64,000 bases of DNA from Oscillospiraceae bacterium (GTDB lineage Bacteria > Bacillota > Clostridia > Oscillospirales > Oscillospiraceae), in assembly GCA_017398725.1 (NCBI GenBank), contig JAFQFA010000002.1, positions 124,001-188,000 of the forward strand, read 5' to 3'. Below, piece after piece: positions 34,957-42,551 of this stretch. The translations under genes were made by a program, and so were the position numbers. Within the stretch, counting starts at the first letter, position 1, and the number at the start of each line of letters is the position of its first letter. Below the pieces are notes generated by a model that saw nothing but the letters and a program-made list of their open reading frames with translations, made no database searches and was not told the DNA's origin.

Positions 34957-37425
34957 ATGAAAATTGATTTTAAAATAACCGGAATGACTTGTGCCGCCTG
35001 TTCGGCTCGGGTGGAGAAGGTGACCCGTCAACAGGCTGGTGTTATATCCGCTGATGTAAATCTACTGGCTGGCACTATGCAAGTAAATGCAGTGGATGAT
35101 ACCGTGGTGAGTGCCGTGATCAATGCAGTTTCGAAGGCGGGGTATGGTGCTGTGATTGCCGGTGAAACCGAGCCGCCGAAGGCCCAGCAGCCGGATGGTC
35201 ATCTGAAGGAAATGAAGATGCGCATCATAGTTTCGGTAATATTTCTTTTAATACTTATGTATTTTACCATGGGACATATGCTGAGCTTGCCCCTTCCCGA
35301 TTGGTATTGCGGGGATCAGAATGCCATGACGGCGGCTATTTTGCAGTTTTTGCTGATTTTGCCTCCGGTTTTTTTGAACAGAAGCTATTATACAAAGGGT
35401 TTAAAGGCACTGTGGCATCGCGCCCCTAATATGGATTCGCTGATCGCAGTTGGTTCCGGTGCCTCTTTAGTTTACGGCTTGATTGCCTTATTCAGGATCT
35501 CTTACGCAGTCGGTCACGGTCAGTGGCAGGTAGTTGCCCATTATCGGATGAATTTATATTTTGAATCCGCTGCAATGATTTTGACGCTGATTACACTTGG
35601 TAAATTTCTGGAGGCAAGGGCAAAGGGGAAGACCGGTGATGCTATTCGGCAATTGATGGACCTGAGTCCTAAAACGGCTGTATTGCTGAAAGATGGCGAT
35701 GAGATAACAGTACCGGTTGAAAAATTGGCAGTTGGAGATACGGTTTTGGTTCGGTCCGGTTTCAACATTCCGGTGGACGGAACGGTTATTGATGGCAGAG
35801 GCGCTGTGGATCAAAGTGCACTGACCGGTGAAAGTATCCCTGTTGAGAAAACGGTGGGGGATTGCGTTTCTGCAGCTACGATGAATACGGAGGGATTTCT
35901 GAAGATCCGTGTTGATCGGATTGGAGAAGATACGACCCTTTCTCAGATTATCAAGCTGGTAGAGCATGCGGGTGGTTCCAAAGCGCCGATTGCGCGTCTT
36001 GCCGACCGGATCGCCGGCGTGTTTGTTCCGGTGGTTATGGGGATCGCGGTGTTGGCGTTTGCTGTTTGGTTTCTTTCCGGTGAGGGTTTAGAGTTCGCAT
36101 TAACCACTGCAATTTCTGTTCTTGTGATCTCTTGTCCTTGTGCCTTGGGGCTTGCAACACCGGTTGCGATCATGGTTGGCACCGGTCGCGGTGCCCGTAT
36201 GGGAATTCTGTATAAAACAGCACAGGCGCTGGAACAGCTGCACCGGGTAAACACGGTTGTGCTGGACAAGACGGGCACAATTACACAGGGAAAGCCTATG
36301 GTAACGGATGTGATTCCCGCAAATACGACGAAGGTCGATCTTTTGAAGATTGCAGCCTCTCTGGAGGCAAAATCCGAGCATCCTTTTGCAAAAGCGATCA
36401 TGGCGCACTATGGTAGAGGTGAAATTCTTCAAACCAACGATTTCGAAACCTTGCCGGGGCGTGGCCTTTGTGCTATGATTAATGGTAAGAGGTACTATGC
36501 CGGCAATCGTCGGTTGATGGAGGAGCAGGGGATCTGTGTGCCTTCGGATACGGTGCTTTCCAACTCCGGAAAGACACCCTTGTATTTTGCATGTGAGGAT
36601 GGTACATTCTTAGGTACTGTTGCAGCGGCTGACACACCTCGTGAGGACTCTGCAGATGCGGTGAAGCAATTGAATAAGATGGGGCTTGCGGTTATCATGC
36701 TGACCGGCGATAATGAACAAACTGCCCGCGCAATTGCCCAAAATGCCGGAATCACTGAGGTGATTGCCCAAGTATTGCCGCAAGATAAGGCGCAGTATAT
36801 TCAAATGCTTCGCCAATCCGGAAAACGAGTGCTGATGGTAGGTGACGGCATTAATGATGCTCCTGCATTGGTTAGTGCTGACATCGGTATGGCCATCGGT
36901 GCCGGTACGGATATTGCAATGGAAGCTGCGGATATTGTTTTGATGAAGCAAGGCTTGTCGGGCGTATGTGATGCCATTGCCTTGAGTAAAGCTACGATTC
37001 GTAATATCCGCCAAAATCTTTTTTGGGCGTTCTTTTACAATGCGCTGGGCATTCCTGTTGCAGCGGGTGCACTTTACCCGGCGTTCGGCATTCAGCTCAG
37101 CCCCATGATCGGTGCGGCTGCTATGAGTTTAAGTTCTGTATTTGTTGTTACGAACGCGCTGCGTCTTCGTAGTTTTATGCCGCGAAAAAAAGAAAAAAAG
37201 CATATTGTTGTTAAGGAGGAATTACCCATGGAAACAATTATTAAGGTTGAAGGTATGATGTGTGTGCATTGTAAAGCCCGGGTTGAAAATGTATGTAAGG
37301 ACGTTCCCGGCACAGTGAATGCAGAGGTAGATCTTCAGAAAAAGCAGGTGACGGTGACAGGTACTGCAAATGTTGAGGCTTTAAAGAAGGCAATTACGGA
37401 GGCTGGCTACGAAGTGGTGGGGTGA
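34957..37425 (+). CDS. copA: Copper-translocating P1B-type ATPase with C-terminal CopZ-like domain
   Basis: An 822-residue copper exporter. Domains in order: N-terminal HMA domain with GMTCAACS (residues 7-14), about eight membrane helices, the actuator with TGES, the membrane metal site SCPCALGLATP, the phosphorylation site DKTGTI, SEHPFAKAI, the ATP-binding GDGINDAPAL, and the final helices with NAL and MS. A basic linker then leads to a second HMA domain (about 758-822) with MMCVHCKARVE. The CPC motif marks Cu+ specificity. ATG 34957 has AAAAAGGAG upstream. A strong ribosome site lies inside the linker (see the internal start). Confidence 0.95.
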   Translation: MKIDFKITGMTCAACSARVEKVTRQQAGVISADVNLLAGTMQVNAVDDTVVSAVINAVSKAGYGAVIAGETEPPKAQQPDGHLKEMKMRIIVSVIFLLILMYFTMGHMLSLPLPDWYCGDQNAMTAAILQFLLILPPVFLNRSYYTKGLKALWHRAPNMDSLIAVGSGASLVYGLIALFRISYAVGHGQWQVVAHYRMNLYFESAAMILTLITLGKFLEARAKGKTGDAIRQLMDLSPKTAVLLKDGDEITVPVEKLAVGDTVLVRSGFNIPVDGTVIDGRGAVDQSALTGESIPVEKTVGDCVSAATMNTEGFLKIRVDRIGEDTTLSQIIKLVEHAGGSKAPIARLADRIAGVFVPVVMGIAVLAFAVWFLSGEGLEFALTTAISVLVISCPCALGLATPVAIMVGTGRGARMGILYKTAQALEQLHRVNTVVLDKTGTITQGKPMVTDVIPANTTKVDLLKIAASLEAKSEHPFAKAIMAHYGRGEILQTNDFETLPGRGLCAMINGKRYYAGNRRLMEEQGICVPSDTVLSNSGKTPLYFACEDGTFLGTVAAADTPREDSADAVKQLNKMGLAVIMLTGDNEQTARAIAQNAGITEVIAQVLPQDKAQYIQMLRQSGKRVLMVGDGINDAPALVSADIGMAIGAGTDIAMEAADIVLMKQGLSGVCDAIALSKATIRNIRQNLFWAFFYNALGIPVAAGALYPAFGIQLSPMIGAAAMSLSSVFVVTNALRLRSFMPRKKEKKHIVVKEELPMETIIKVEGMMCVHCKARVENVCKDVPGTVNAEVDLQKKQVTVTGTANVEALKKAITEAGYEVVG
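37228..37425 (+). CDS. CopZ-like copper chaperone from an internal in-frame start
   Basis: The last 65 codons of copA, if read alone, are a complete CopZ-size HMA protein starting METIIKVEGMMCVHC. The sequence AAGGAGG at 37213-37219 is a perfect ribosome site eight bases before this ATG, and it is made of the codons for Lys-Glu-Glu in the linker. It may be the relic of a separate copZ gene after a fusion, and may still give a free chaperone from the same mRNA. A chance match to the ribosome site is less likely but possible; only protein evidence can decide. Confidence 0.5.
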   Translation: METIIKVEGMMCVHCKARVENVCKDVPGTVNAEVDLQKKQVTVTGTANVEALKKAITEAGYEVVG

Positions 37426-37429
37426 GCCT

Positions 37430-38356
37430 ATGAAAAAACAGTTTTCTTACGAATCGGCCGGCGGCGGTACGATTGTTGCAACCAGCTGGGAACCGGAAGG
37501 TAAGACCGTTGGTGTCGTGCAGATCATACATGGTATTGCTGAACATGTAGCCCGGTATGAAGATTTTGCGTCGTACTTAAATGGTTTGGGATACACGGTT
37601 GTTGCGGAAGATCATATGGGTCACGGTGCTTCCGTTGGGAAGAATGGGCAATTAGGATATTTTTCCGGTGGCTGGTGGGCAGCGGTGGAGGATACATGCT
37701 GCCTGATGCGTATGACAATGCAGAAGTATCCGGACATCCCGTATGTGCTGTTTGGGCATTCAATGGGATCTTTTATGGCAAGATCTATTCTTGCGAAATA
37801 TCCGGATAGTGGCATCAGCGGTTGCATTATATGCGGTACCGGCTGGCAGGAAAAAACGGTGCTGCGTGCAGGCAGGGTTTTGGCTAACATGATCTGCAAG
37901 CTGCAAGACCCTCAATTGCCCAGTGCTGTGTTGCACAATGTAGCATTTGGTGCTTATAACAAGCGTGTTGAGCGGCCGAGAACAGCATCGGATTGGTTGA
38001 CCCGTGATACGGCGGTGGTGGATGCTTATGTTGCAGATCCCCTGTGCGGATTCCAAGCCTCAGCAGGACTAATGCGGGATATGTTTGAAGGTATTGCCTA
38101 TATTCAAACACCGGAAGCCCTTTGCGGCATGAACAAAACCCTTCCTGTCTACTTTATTGCCGGCGGGGATGACCCTGTTGGCAATTACGGTAAAGGTGTT
38201 CGTAAAACTGCCCAAGCTTTTAGAGAAGCCGGCATGGAAAGGGTTCAGACTAAGATTTATCCTTTGGACCGCCACGAGATTCTAAATGAGATCAATAAAC
38301 TTGATGTCTATCGGGCTGTGGCAAATTGGTTGCAAACAGCTACTGAAAAGACCTAA
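37430..38356 (+). CDS. Alpha/beta hydrolase (serine aminopeptidase S33 / monoglyceride-lipase-like)
   Basis: A 308-residue hydrolase with no signal peptide. It shows the oxyanion stretch IIHGIAEHVARYEDFA, EDHMGHGAS, the nucleophile elbow FGHSMGS (Ser), the acidic GGDDPVG and the catalytic His in DRHEIL. The cap domain (about 150-230) includes an aromatic/basic stretch. Relatives are lysophospholipase- or monoglyceride-lipase-like; the substrate cannot be told. It begins 4 bases after copA, with GGTGAGCCT before its ATG, so it may share the transcript. Confidence 0.88.
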   Translation: MKKQFSYESAGGGTIVATSWEPEGKTVGVVQIIHGIAEHVARYEDFASYLNGLGYTVVAEDHMGHGASVGKNGQLGYFSGGWWAAVEDTCCLMRMTMQKYPDIPYVLFGHSMGSFMARSILAKYPDSGISGCIICGTGWQEKTVLRAGRVLANMICKLQDPQLPSAVLHNVAFGAYNKRVERPRTASDWLTRDTAVVDAYVADPLCGFQASAGLMRDMFEGIAYIQTPEALCGMNKTLPVYFIAGGDDPVGNYGKGVRKTAQAFREAGMERVQTKIYPLDRHEILNEINKLDVYRAVANWLQTATEKT

Positions 38357-38412
38357 ATATTGGACATATATCCCTATATACTGTTGCCAGATAAACCGAA
38401 AGGGTGATGGCA

Positions 38413-38541
38413 ATGTTTACGATCAAAAACGTTCAGGGGCATGTTCAGGTATATGACTATCGGGGTAACTTCCTGTTTTCTGCGGATAATGAAAGGGAAG
38501 CCAGAGAGGAACTAATAGACTATGCGCAATGTGCGTCTTGA
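38413..38541 (+). CDS. Conserved small protein upstream of truA
   Basis: A 42-residue protein, MFTIKNVQGHVQVYDYRG followed by an acidic helix rich in Glu. The strand-turn-strand N terminus and the helical end suggest a compact fold. I recall similar short proteins in clostridial genomes but cannot name a family. AAAGGG lies about 8 bases upstream of ATG 38413; an ATG at 38407 is an alternative. It overlaps the first 20 bases of truA in another frame, so translation coupling is likely. The frame is short, so chance cannot be wholly excluded. Confidence 0.55.
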   Translation: MFTIKNVQGHVQVYDYRGNFLFSADNEREAREELIDYAQCAS

Positions 38542-39256
38542 TATTTGCTATGACGGAACCCGCTACAAGGGCTGGCAGCGCTTGCAAGGTAATGACCAGA
38601 CGATTCAGGCAAAGTTGGAAATGATACTTTCCAGACTGTTGGATGAACCCATTGAGGTTAGCGCCAGTGGTCGTACGGATGCCGGGACGCATGCGTTAGG
38701 ACAAGTGGTAAGTTTCCGCTGCAACAACCCGATGCCTTGTGAAGAGATTTTGCAGGGACTAAGGCAATTTCTTCCGGAAGATATCGGCGTTTATCGGTGC
38801 AAAAATGTTTCTGAGCGCTTCCATGCACGATTAAATGCCAAATCGAAGACATATCGTTATCGCGTATGGAACAGCGAAACACCCTGCGTTTTCGATCGAA
38901 AATATGTCTATATGGATTGCAGGACTTTTGATTTAAATGCAATGGTATTTGGCGCGAAGCATTTTATTGGTACCCATGATTTTTCTGCCTTTTGTGGAAA
39001 TAAAAATATGAAAAAATCAACTGTTCGCACCATTGAGTCGTTCACTGTGGAACGGCAGGGGAATGAGATTGTATTTCTTGTGAAAGGTAATGGCTTTTTG
39101 CAGCACATGGTGCGCATTATGGTGGGCACGCTTTTAGAGATTGGTGTGGGTGAACGAAGTGCAGAAGATATTCCGAAACTCTTCGGCGGTTTGCGATCGG
39201 ATGCCGGCGTTATGGTTCCTGCTTGCGGTCTGTGCTTAATGGAGGTAATCTATTGA
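38522..39256 (+). CDS. truA: tRNA pseudouridine(38-40) synthase
   Basis: A 244-residue enzyme that modifies U38-U40 in tRNA anticodon arms. It shows the N-terminal YDGTRYKGWQRL, the catalytic motif ASGRTDAGTHALGQV with the essential Asp, and RYRVWN, GTHDFSAFCGN and FLQHMVRIMVGTLLEIG. Length is typical for truA. The ATG at 38522 lies inside the end of the upstream small gene. The next gene's TTG overlaps its stop. Confidence 0.97.
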   Translation: MRNVRLDICYDGTRYKGWQRLQGNDQTIQAKLEMILSRLLDEPIEVSASGRTDAGTHALGQVVSFRCNNPMPCEEILQGLRQFLPEDIGVYRCKNVSERFHARLNAKSKTYRYRVWNSETPCVFDRKYVYMDCRTFDLNAMVFGAKHFIGTHDFSAFCGNKNMKKSTVRTIESFTVERQGNEIVFLVKGNGFLQHMVRIMVGTLLEIGVGERSAEDIPKLFGGLRSDAGVMVPACGLCLMEVIY

Positions 39257-39594
39257 ACATTCAGATATTTGGCAAAAGTAAATGCTTCGACACAAAAAAA
39301 GCGGAGCGATATTTTAAAGAACGCCGCATAAAGTATCAGTATATAGATCTTCTGCGTTACGGACTTTCCGGTAAGGAGTTTGATGCGGTGCTGCGCGGTG
39401 TTGGCGGCATTGATAATCTGATCGATTGGAACGGAAGATCGGATGAGATCACATTGATGCGGTACATGGAAGATCTAGTAACGAAAGAAGATAAGGTCTT
39501 TGATGACCCATCCTTGATGCGAACGCCGATTGTTCGCAACGGGAAATTTGTAACAGTTGGTTATTGTCCGGAAGTCTGGGCGCAATGGGAATAA
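39253..39594 (+). CDS. ArsC/Spx-like thioredoxin-fold protein
   Basis: A 113-residue protein with an ArsC/Spx fold: IQIFGKSKCFDTKKAERYFKERRI, a YIDLLRYGLS strand-turn and the closing VRNGKFVTVGYCPEVWAQW. The N-terminal site has one Cys and no CxxC, as in YffB/ArsC-like members rather than classical Spx. Family members bind RNA polymerase or reduce arsenate; neither is shown. The start is TTG at 39253, inside the truA stop, with GGAGG upstream, so the two are coupled. Confidence 0.88.
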   Translation: MNIQIFGKSKCFDTKKAERYFKERRIKYQYIDLLRYGLSGKEFDAVLRGVGGIDNLIDWNGRSDEITLMRYMEDLVTKEDKVFDDPSLMRTPIVRNGKFVTVGYCPEVWAQWE

Positions 39595-39599
39595 TACAA

Positions 39600-39637
39600 A
39601 AGCAGTTCCTTCGTGGGAGGGACTGCTTTGTTTTTTG
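39600..39637 (+). terminator. Terminator of the truA unit
   Basis: An imperfect stem AAAGCAGTTCC / GGGACTGCTTT around a GC-containing loop, followed by GTTTTTT. It ends just before the ribosome site of the symporter gene. Confidence 0.8.
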
Positions 39638-39645
39638 GAGGGGCT

Positions 39646-41037
39646 ATGATCGCGTTTCTTGAAAGGATAAATGAACTGGTTTGGGGTCTGCCGGCCCTTT
39701 TGCTGATTCTTTGTGTCGGTACCTATTTAACGGTCAAAACAGGATTTGCACAGTTTCGGCTGTTTCCGGAGGCGCTACGGAGCTTTCTCAAACCTTTTTC
39801 AGGAAAAGCAAATAAAACTGACCGCTCCAAAAAACAGGCCTTGTGCACAGCCTTGGCGGCTACCGTGGGCACGGGGAATCTGGCCGGTGTCGCGGGGGCA
39901 ATTGCACTGGGCGGGCCGGGGGCGGTCTTCTGGATGTGGATCTGCGCTTTGCTTGGCATGATCACAAAGCTTGCAGAGGCAGCACTGGCGATTCTCTACA
40001 GAAAAAAGCTTCCGGATGGGCATTTTTTGGCTGGCCCAATGTATATGATTCAGGCAACTATGAAGAGAAAATGGCACTGGTTAGGATTCTGCTATGCCTT
40101 TTTCGGAGTAGTGGCGTCTTTTGGTGTGGGAAACAGCACACAGATCAACACGGTGGTAGATGGCATTGATTCGGCGTTGGAACTGTTTGGAGTGCCCCTT
40201 GGGACTGGTTTTCGATTGGGCATCGGAGTCTTTTTGGCGTTGATTGTGTATCGCATATTGTCAAAAGGAGTAAGCGGTATCGGTAAGGCTACTGAAAAAT
40301 TAGTTCCGGTTGCCGCAGCGTTTTATATCGTTTTAGCTGCAGTCGCGATCACAATGCGCTTTGAACAAATTCCATACGCACTTAATGCAATTGTTACAGG
40401 TGCTTTTTCACCGGGAGCGGTAACCGGGGGCGCAGTTGGTTCTGTTTTTATTGTTTTGCGGATTGGTGCCGCCAGAGGCGTATTTACCAACGAAGCCGGA
40501 ATGGGAACTGCATCCATGGCCCATGCGGAAGCAGATGTTTCAGATCCTGTCGAGCAAGGACTTATGGGCATCATCGAGGTGTTTATCGATACGATATTGA
40601 TTTGCACATTAACAGCGTTGGTGATCCTTTGCAGTGGGGTGCCAATTTCTTTTGGCGTGGATATAGGTATCCGTTTAACGACTCAGGCGTTTGTGGATAT
40701 ATTCGGCAGCTGGGTCAGCATATTTATTTCTGTTGCCCTATGCCTGTTTGCGTTTGCCACGGTTTTAGGGTGGGGATGTTATGGGTTGCAATGTGCCCGG
40801 TATCTTTTTGGAAAAGGTGCTGCAAAAAGATTCGTGTTATTGCAAGCGGTTACTGTTGCGTTGAGTGCTGTGTTAAACACATCTACATTGTGGCTATTAG
40901 CAGAAATTTTAAACGGTTTGATGGCAATTCCAAATCTGATCGTTCTGGCAGGGCTTTGTCCACAATTGTGTGACATGATTAAGTGCCACCTGTATAAACA
41001 GGTGGCACCGGATCAATCGTTCAGTGTGACGGTATGA
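39646..41037 (+). CDS. Sodium:alanine symporter family protein (AGCS)
   Basis: A 463-residue transporter with about 11 helices. The family signature is seen at GTGNLAGVAGAIALGGPGAVFWMW (glycine-rich re-entrant part) and in RGVFTNEAGMGTASMAHAEA. It takes up alanine or glycine with Na+. The start is ATG 39646 with GGAGG upstream; an earlier in-frame GTG lies inside the upstream hairpin. The last 18 codons lie over an inverted repeat that ends the facing lipoprotein gene. Confidence 0.93.
   Translation: MIAFLERINELVWGLPALLLILCVGTYLTVKTGFAQFRLFPEALRSFLKPFSGKANKTDRSKKQALCTALAATVGTGNLAGVAGAIALGGPGAVFWMWICALLGMITKLAEAALAILYRKKLPDGHFLAGPMYMIQATMKRKWHWLGFCYAFFGVVASFGVGNSTQINTVVDGIDSALELFGVPLGTGFRLGIGVFLALIVYRILSKGVSGIGKATEKLVPVAAAFYIVLAAVAITMRFEQIPYALNAIVTGAFSPGAVTGGAVGSVFIVLRIGAARGVFTNEAGMGTASMAHAEADVSDPVEQGLMGIIEVFIDTILICTLTALVILCSGVPISFGVDIGIRLTTQAFVDIFGSWVSIFISVALCLFAFATVLGWGCYGLQCARYLFGKGAAKRFVLLQAVTVALSAVLNTSTLWLLAEILNGLMAIPNLIVLAGLCPQLCDMIKCHLYKQVAPDQSFSVTV
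40983..41008 (-). terminator. Perfect inverted repeat inside the symporter 3' end
   Basis: GTGCCACCTG / CAGGTGGCAC with a 6-base loop. It lies within the symporter's last codons and immediately after the stop of the convergent lipoprotein gene, whose mRNA would fold it with the tail TTAATC. A terminator role for the minus gene is likely but the T-run is weak. Confidence 0.55.
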
Positions 41038-42206
41038 TTATCGTTTTGTAGGGTAAAATATGCATAATGGATCTTGCCGGAGCTGGTATACCGCAGACGC
41101 AGATTTTTAAGATCTTCGTTCGAGAACTCGATCTTTACTGCATCACCGGGAGTAAGGTGCGGGGCCGCAAAGATGGTGTATGAAGAATCCAATGAGGCGG
41201 AGTCTTGCGCTGATTCCAAGTATTCAATACGCACATCCGTAACAGACAGATCGGTATAAAGCAACATGTTCCGGTTGCCATAGGGTAATGTCAGTTCTGC
41301 GAACTGATTAAACCGGTTTGCATTTTCTGCAGAGAAATCAATGAGTGCGATATTACCCAAAGTTTGATCCTGTTCAGGCGGGAAGTAGGCGTCGTTCATT
41401 TTTCCGGCAAGGGCATGGTATGGGATTTGCGCAGTCACCGTGCCGGATGCATAGGGGGCAATCTCGTAGGGGGTAAAGAAGAAGCATAGACCGGTTTCGG
41501 TAAAATACCAATCCTTTTCGTCTGCAAGAGAGCCGGAAAAGCGATCACGGATGGTATCGGGAAAATCATCGAAAAGAGAAAGCGTATCTTTTTGCTGCGC
41601 TAGCTGTTCGGTCAGTAATTCGCAAAGTTCATCCCGTGATATATTCGTTAAAACGGTGGTGAGAGGGATCACATTGCCGGTTGTCATATCGTAGGTAACA
41701 GCGTCGTTGAAATTTTGGGACAGATTGATCCCCCCAAATTCCACATGGGTGCCATAAAGACTCAGAACAGCTTCATCAATGCGCATGGGTTCGTATGTTG
41801 CTTGGCATAGATATCGGATCCAATCCGGATAGTTTTCGTCATAATCTTCATTTGCCCAACCGCTGATTTTTTCCGCGGTTTCAGCTGTATCTGTCCGGTT
41901 GAGAAAATCGATGATGATTCGCTCGGCGATGTCCGGCTCAGGAAGAACCACATCCATCTCTTGATAAATGTGTTCAAAAAGTTTTACATTGCCGATTGCA
42001 TTCCGGAGAATATTTACAGGTAGTGAAAGAGCAACCATAGGGCGCTGGTCCGGCTGCGTGATTGGTTCTGTGGCGGGGGATTCTGTGGCGGTAATATCCG
42101 GCACGGTCGTTTGGATCGCTGTGCTTACGGTCGCATCTTTTTCACTGCAACCCATCAATGAAATAAGTGCCATTGCACAAAGAAATAGGGAAATGGTTTT
42201 CTTCAT
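41013..42206 (-). CDS. DUF3298 domain lipoprotein
   Basis: A 397-residue protein with a lipoprotein signal peptide (lipobox LMGC at about residue 20), a Thr-rich linker (about 25-55) and two parts. The region about 60-250 resembles DUF4163-like N-terminal parts. The region about 230-275 carries WYFTETGLCFFFTPYEIAPYASG, the signature of DUF3298, the domain found in the anti-sigma factor RsiV and in surface lipoproteins. No sigma factor gene is near, so an RsiV role is not supported; ligand binding at the surface is inferred. The ATG at 42206 has AGGAGG upstream. Confidence 0.8.
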   Translation of the reverse strand: MKKTISLFLCAMALISLMGCSEKDATVSTAIQTTVPDITATESPATEPITQPDQRPMVALSLPVNILRNAIGNVKLFEHIYQEMDVVLPEPDIAERIIIDFLNRTDTAETAEKISGWANEDYDENYPDWIRYLCQATYEPMRIDEAVLSLYGTHVEFGGINLSQNFNDAVTYDMTTGNVIPLTTVLTNISRDELCELLTEQLAQQKDTLSLFDDFPDTIRDRFSGSLADEKDWYFTETGLCFFFTPYEIAPYASGTVTAQIPYHALAGKMNDAYFPPEQDQTLGNIALIDFSAENANRFNQFAELTLPYGNRNMLLYTDLSVTDVRIEYLESAQDSASLDSSYTIFAAPHLTPGDAVKIEFSNEDLKNLRLRYTSSGKIHYAYFTLQNDNHTVTLND

Positions 42207-42291
42207 AGATACACCTCCTGCGTAACAATCCTATTATATGACAAATTCTCTCTTTTCGCAATGGAAAACTCCCGTTTTTGGAAGCCAATTC

Positions 42292-42321
42292 TTGACAAAC
42301 CTGCCACATTAATGGTACAAT
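42292..42321 (+). promoter_or_regulatory. Promoter of the cysS T-box transcript
   Basis: Consensus TTGACA at 42292-42297, an 18-base spacer and TACAAT at 42316-42321, 17 bases before the T-box stem I. Confidence 0.85.
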
Positions 42322-42337
42322 AACAAAAAATAAAATA

Positions 42338-42522
42338 GCGCTGTGAACGGAAAGAGTAACGGTCTTTATCCTACAGAGAGTTCAAGCCATTGGCTGTAAG
42401 CTTGAGCGGTGTCGGGCCGGGAAAGTGCATCCGGGAGCGCATTGGTTTTTGAGTTAGAAATGAGAGTGGAACCGCGAGTTGTTTGACCCGCCTCTTGTGC
42501 ATTGCGCAAGAGGTGTTTTTTA
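42338..42522 (+). ncRNA. T-box leader (tRNA-Cys-sensing riboswitch) upstream of cysS
   Basis: A complete T-box. Stem I opens with GCGCT (42338) and closes with AGCGC (42436-42440). The S-turn AGTA lies opposite a specifier loop GGAAAGTGCA whose triplet TGC (42426-42428) is a Cys codon. The apical GAGAG loop is present. The T-box sequence AGAGTGGAACCGCG (42463-42476) holds the TGGA bulge, which would pair with a tRNA whose discriminator is U, as in tRNA-Cys. The terminator is CCTCTTGTGC / GCGCAAGAGG with a run of T (to 42522). Uncharged tRNA-Cys would prevent termination. The leader occupies most of the 345-base gap. Confidence 0.95.
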
Positions 42523-42551
42523 TTTAAAATTCATACATGGAGGAAAATTTT

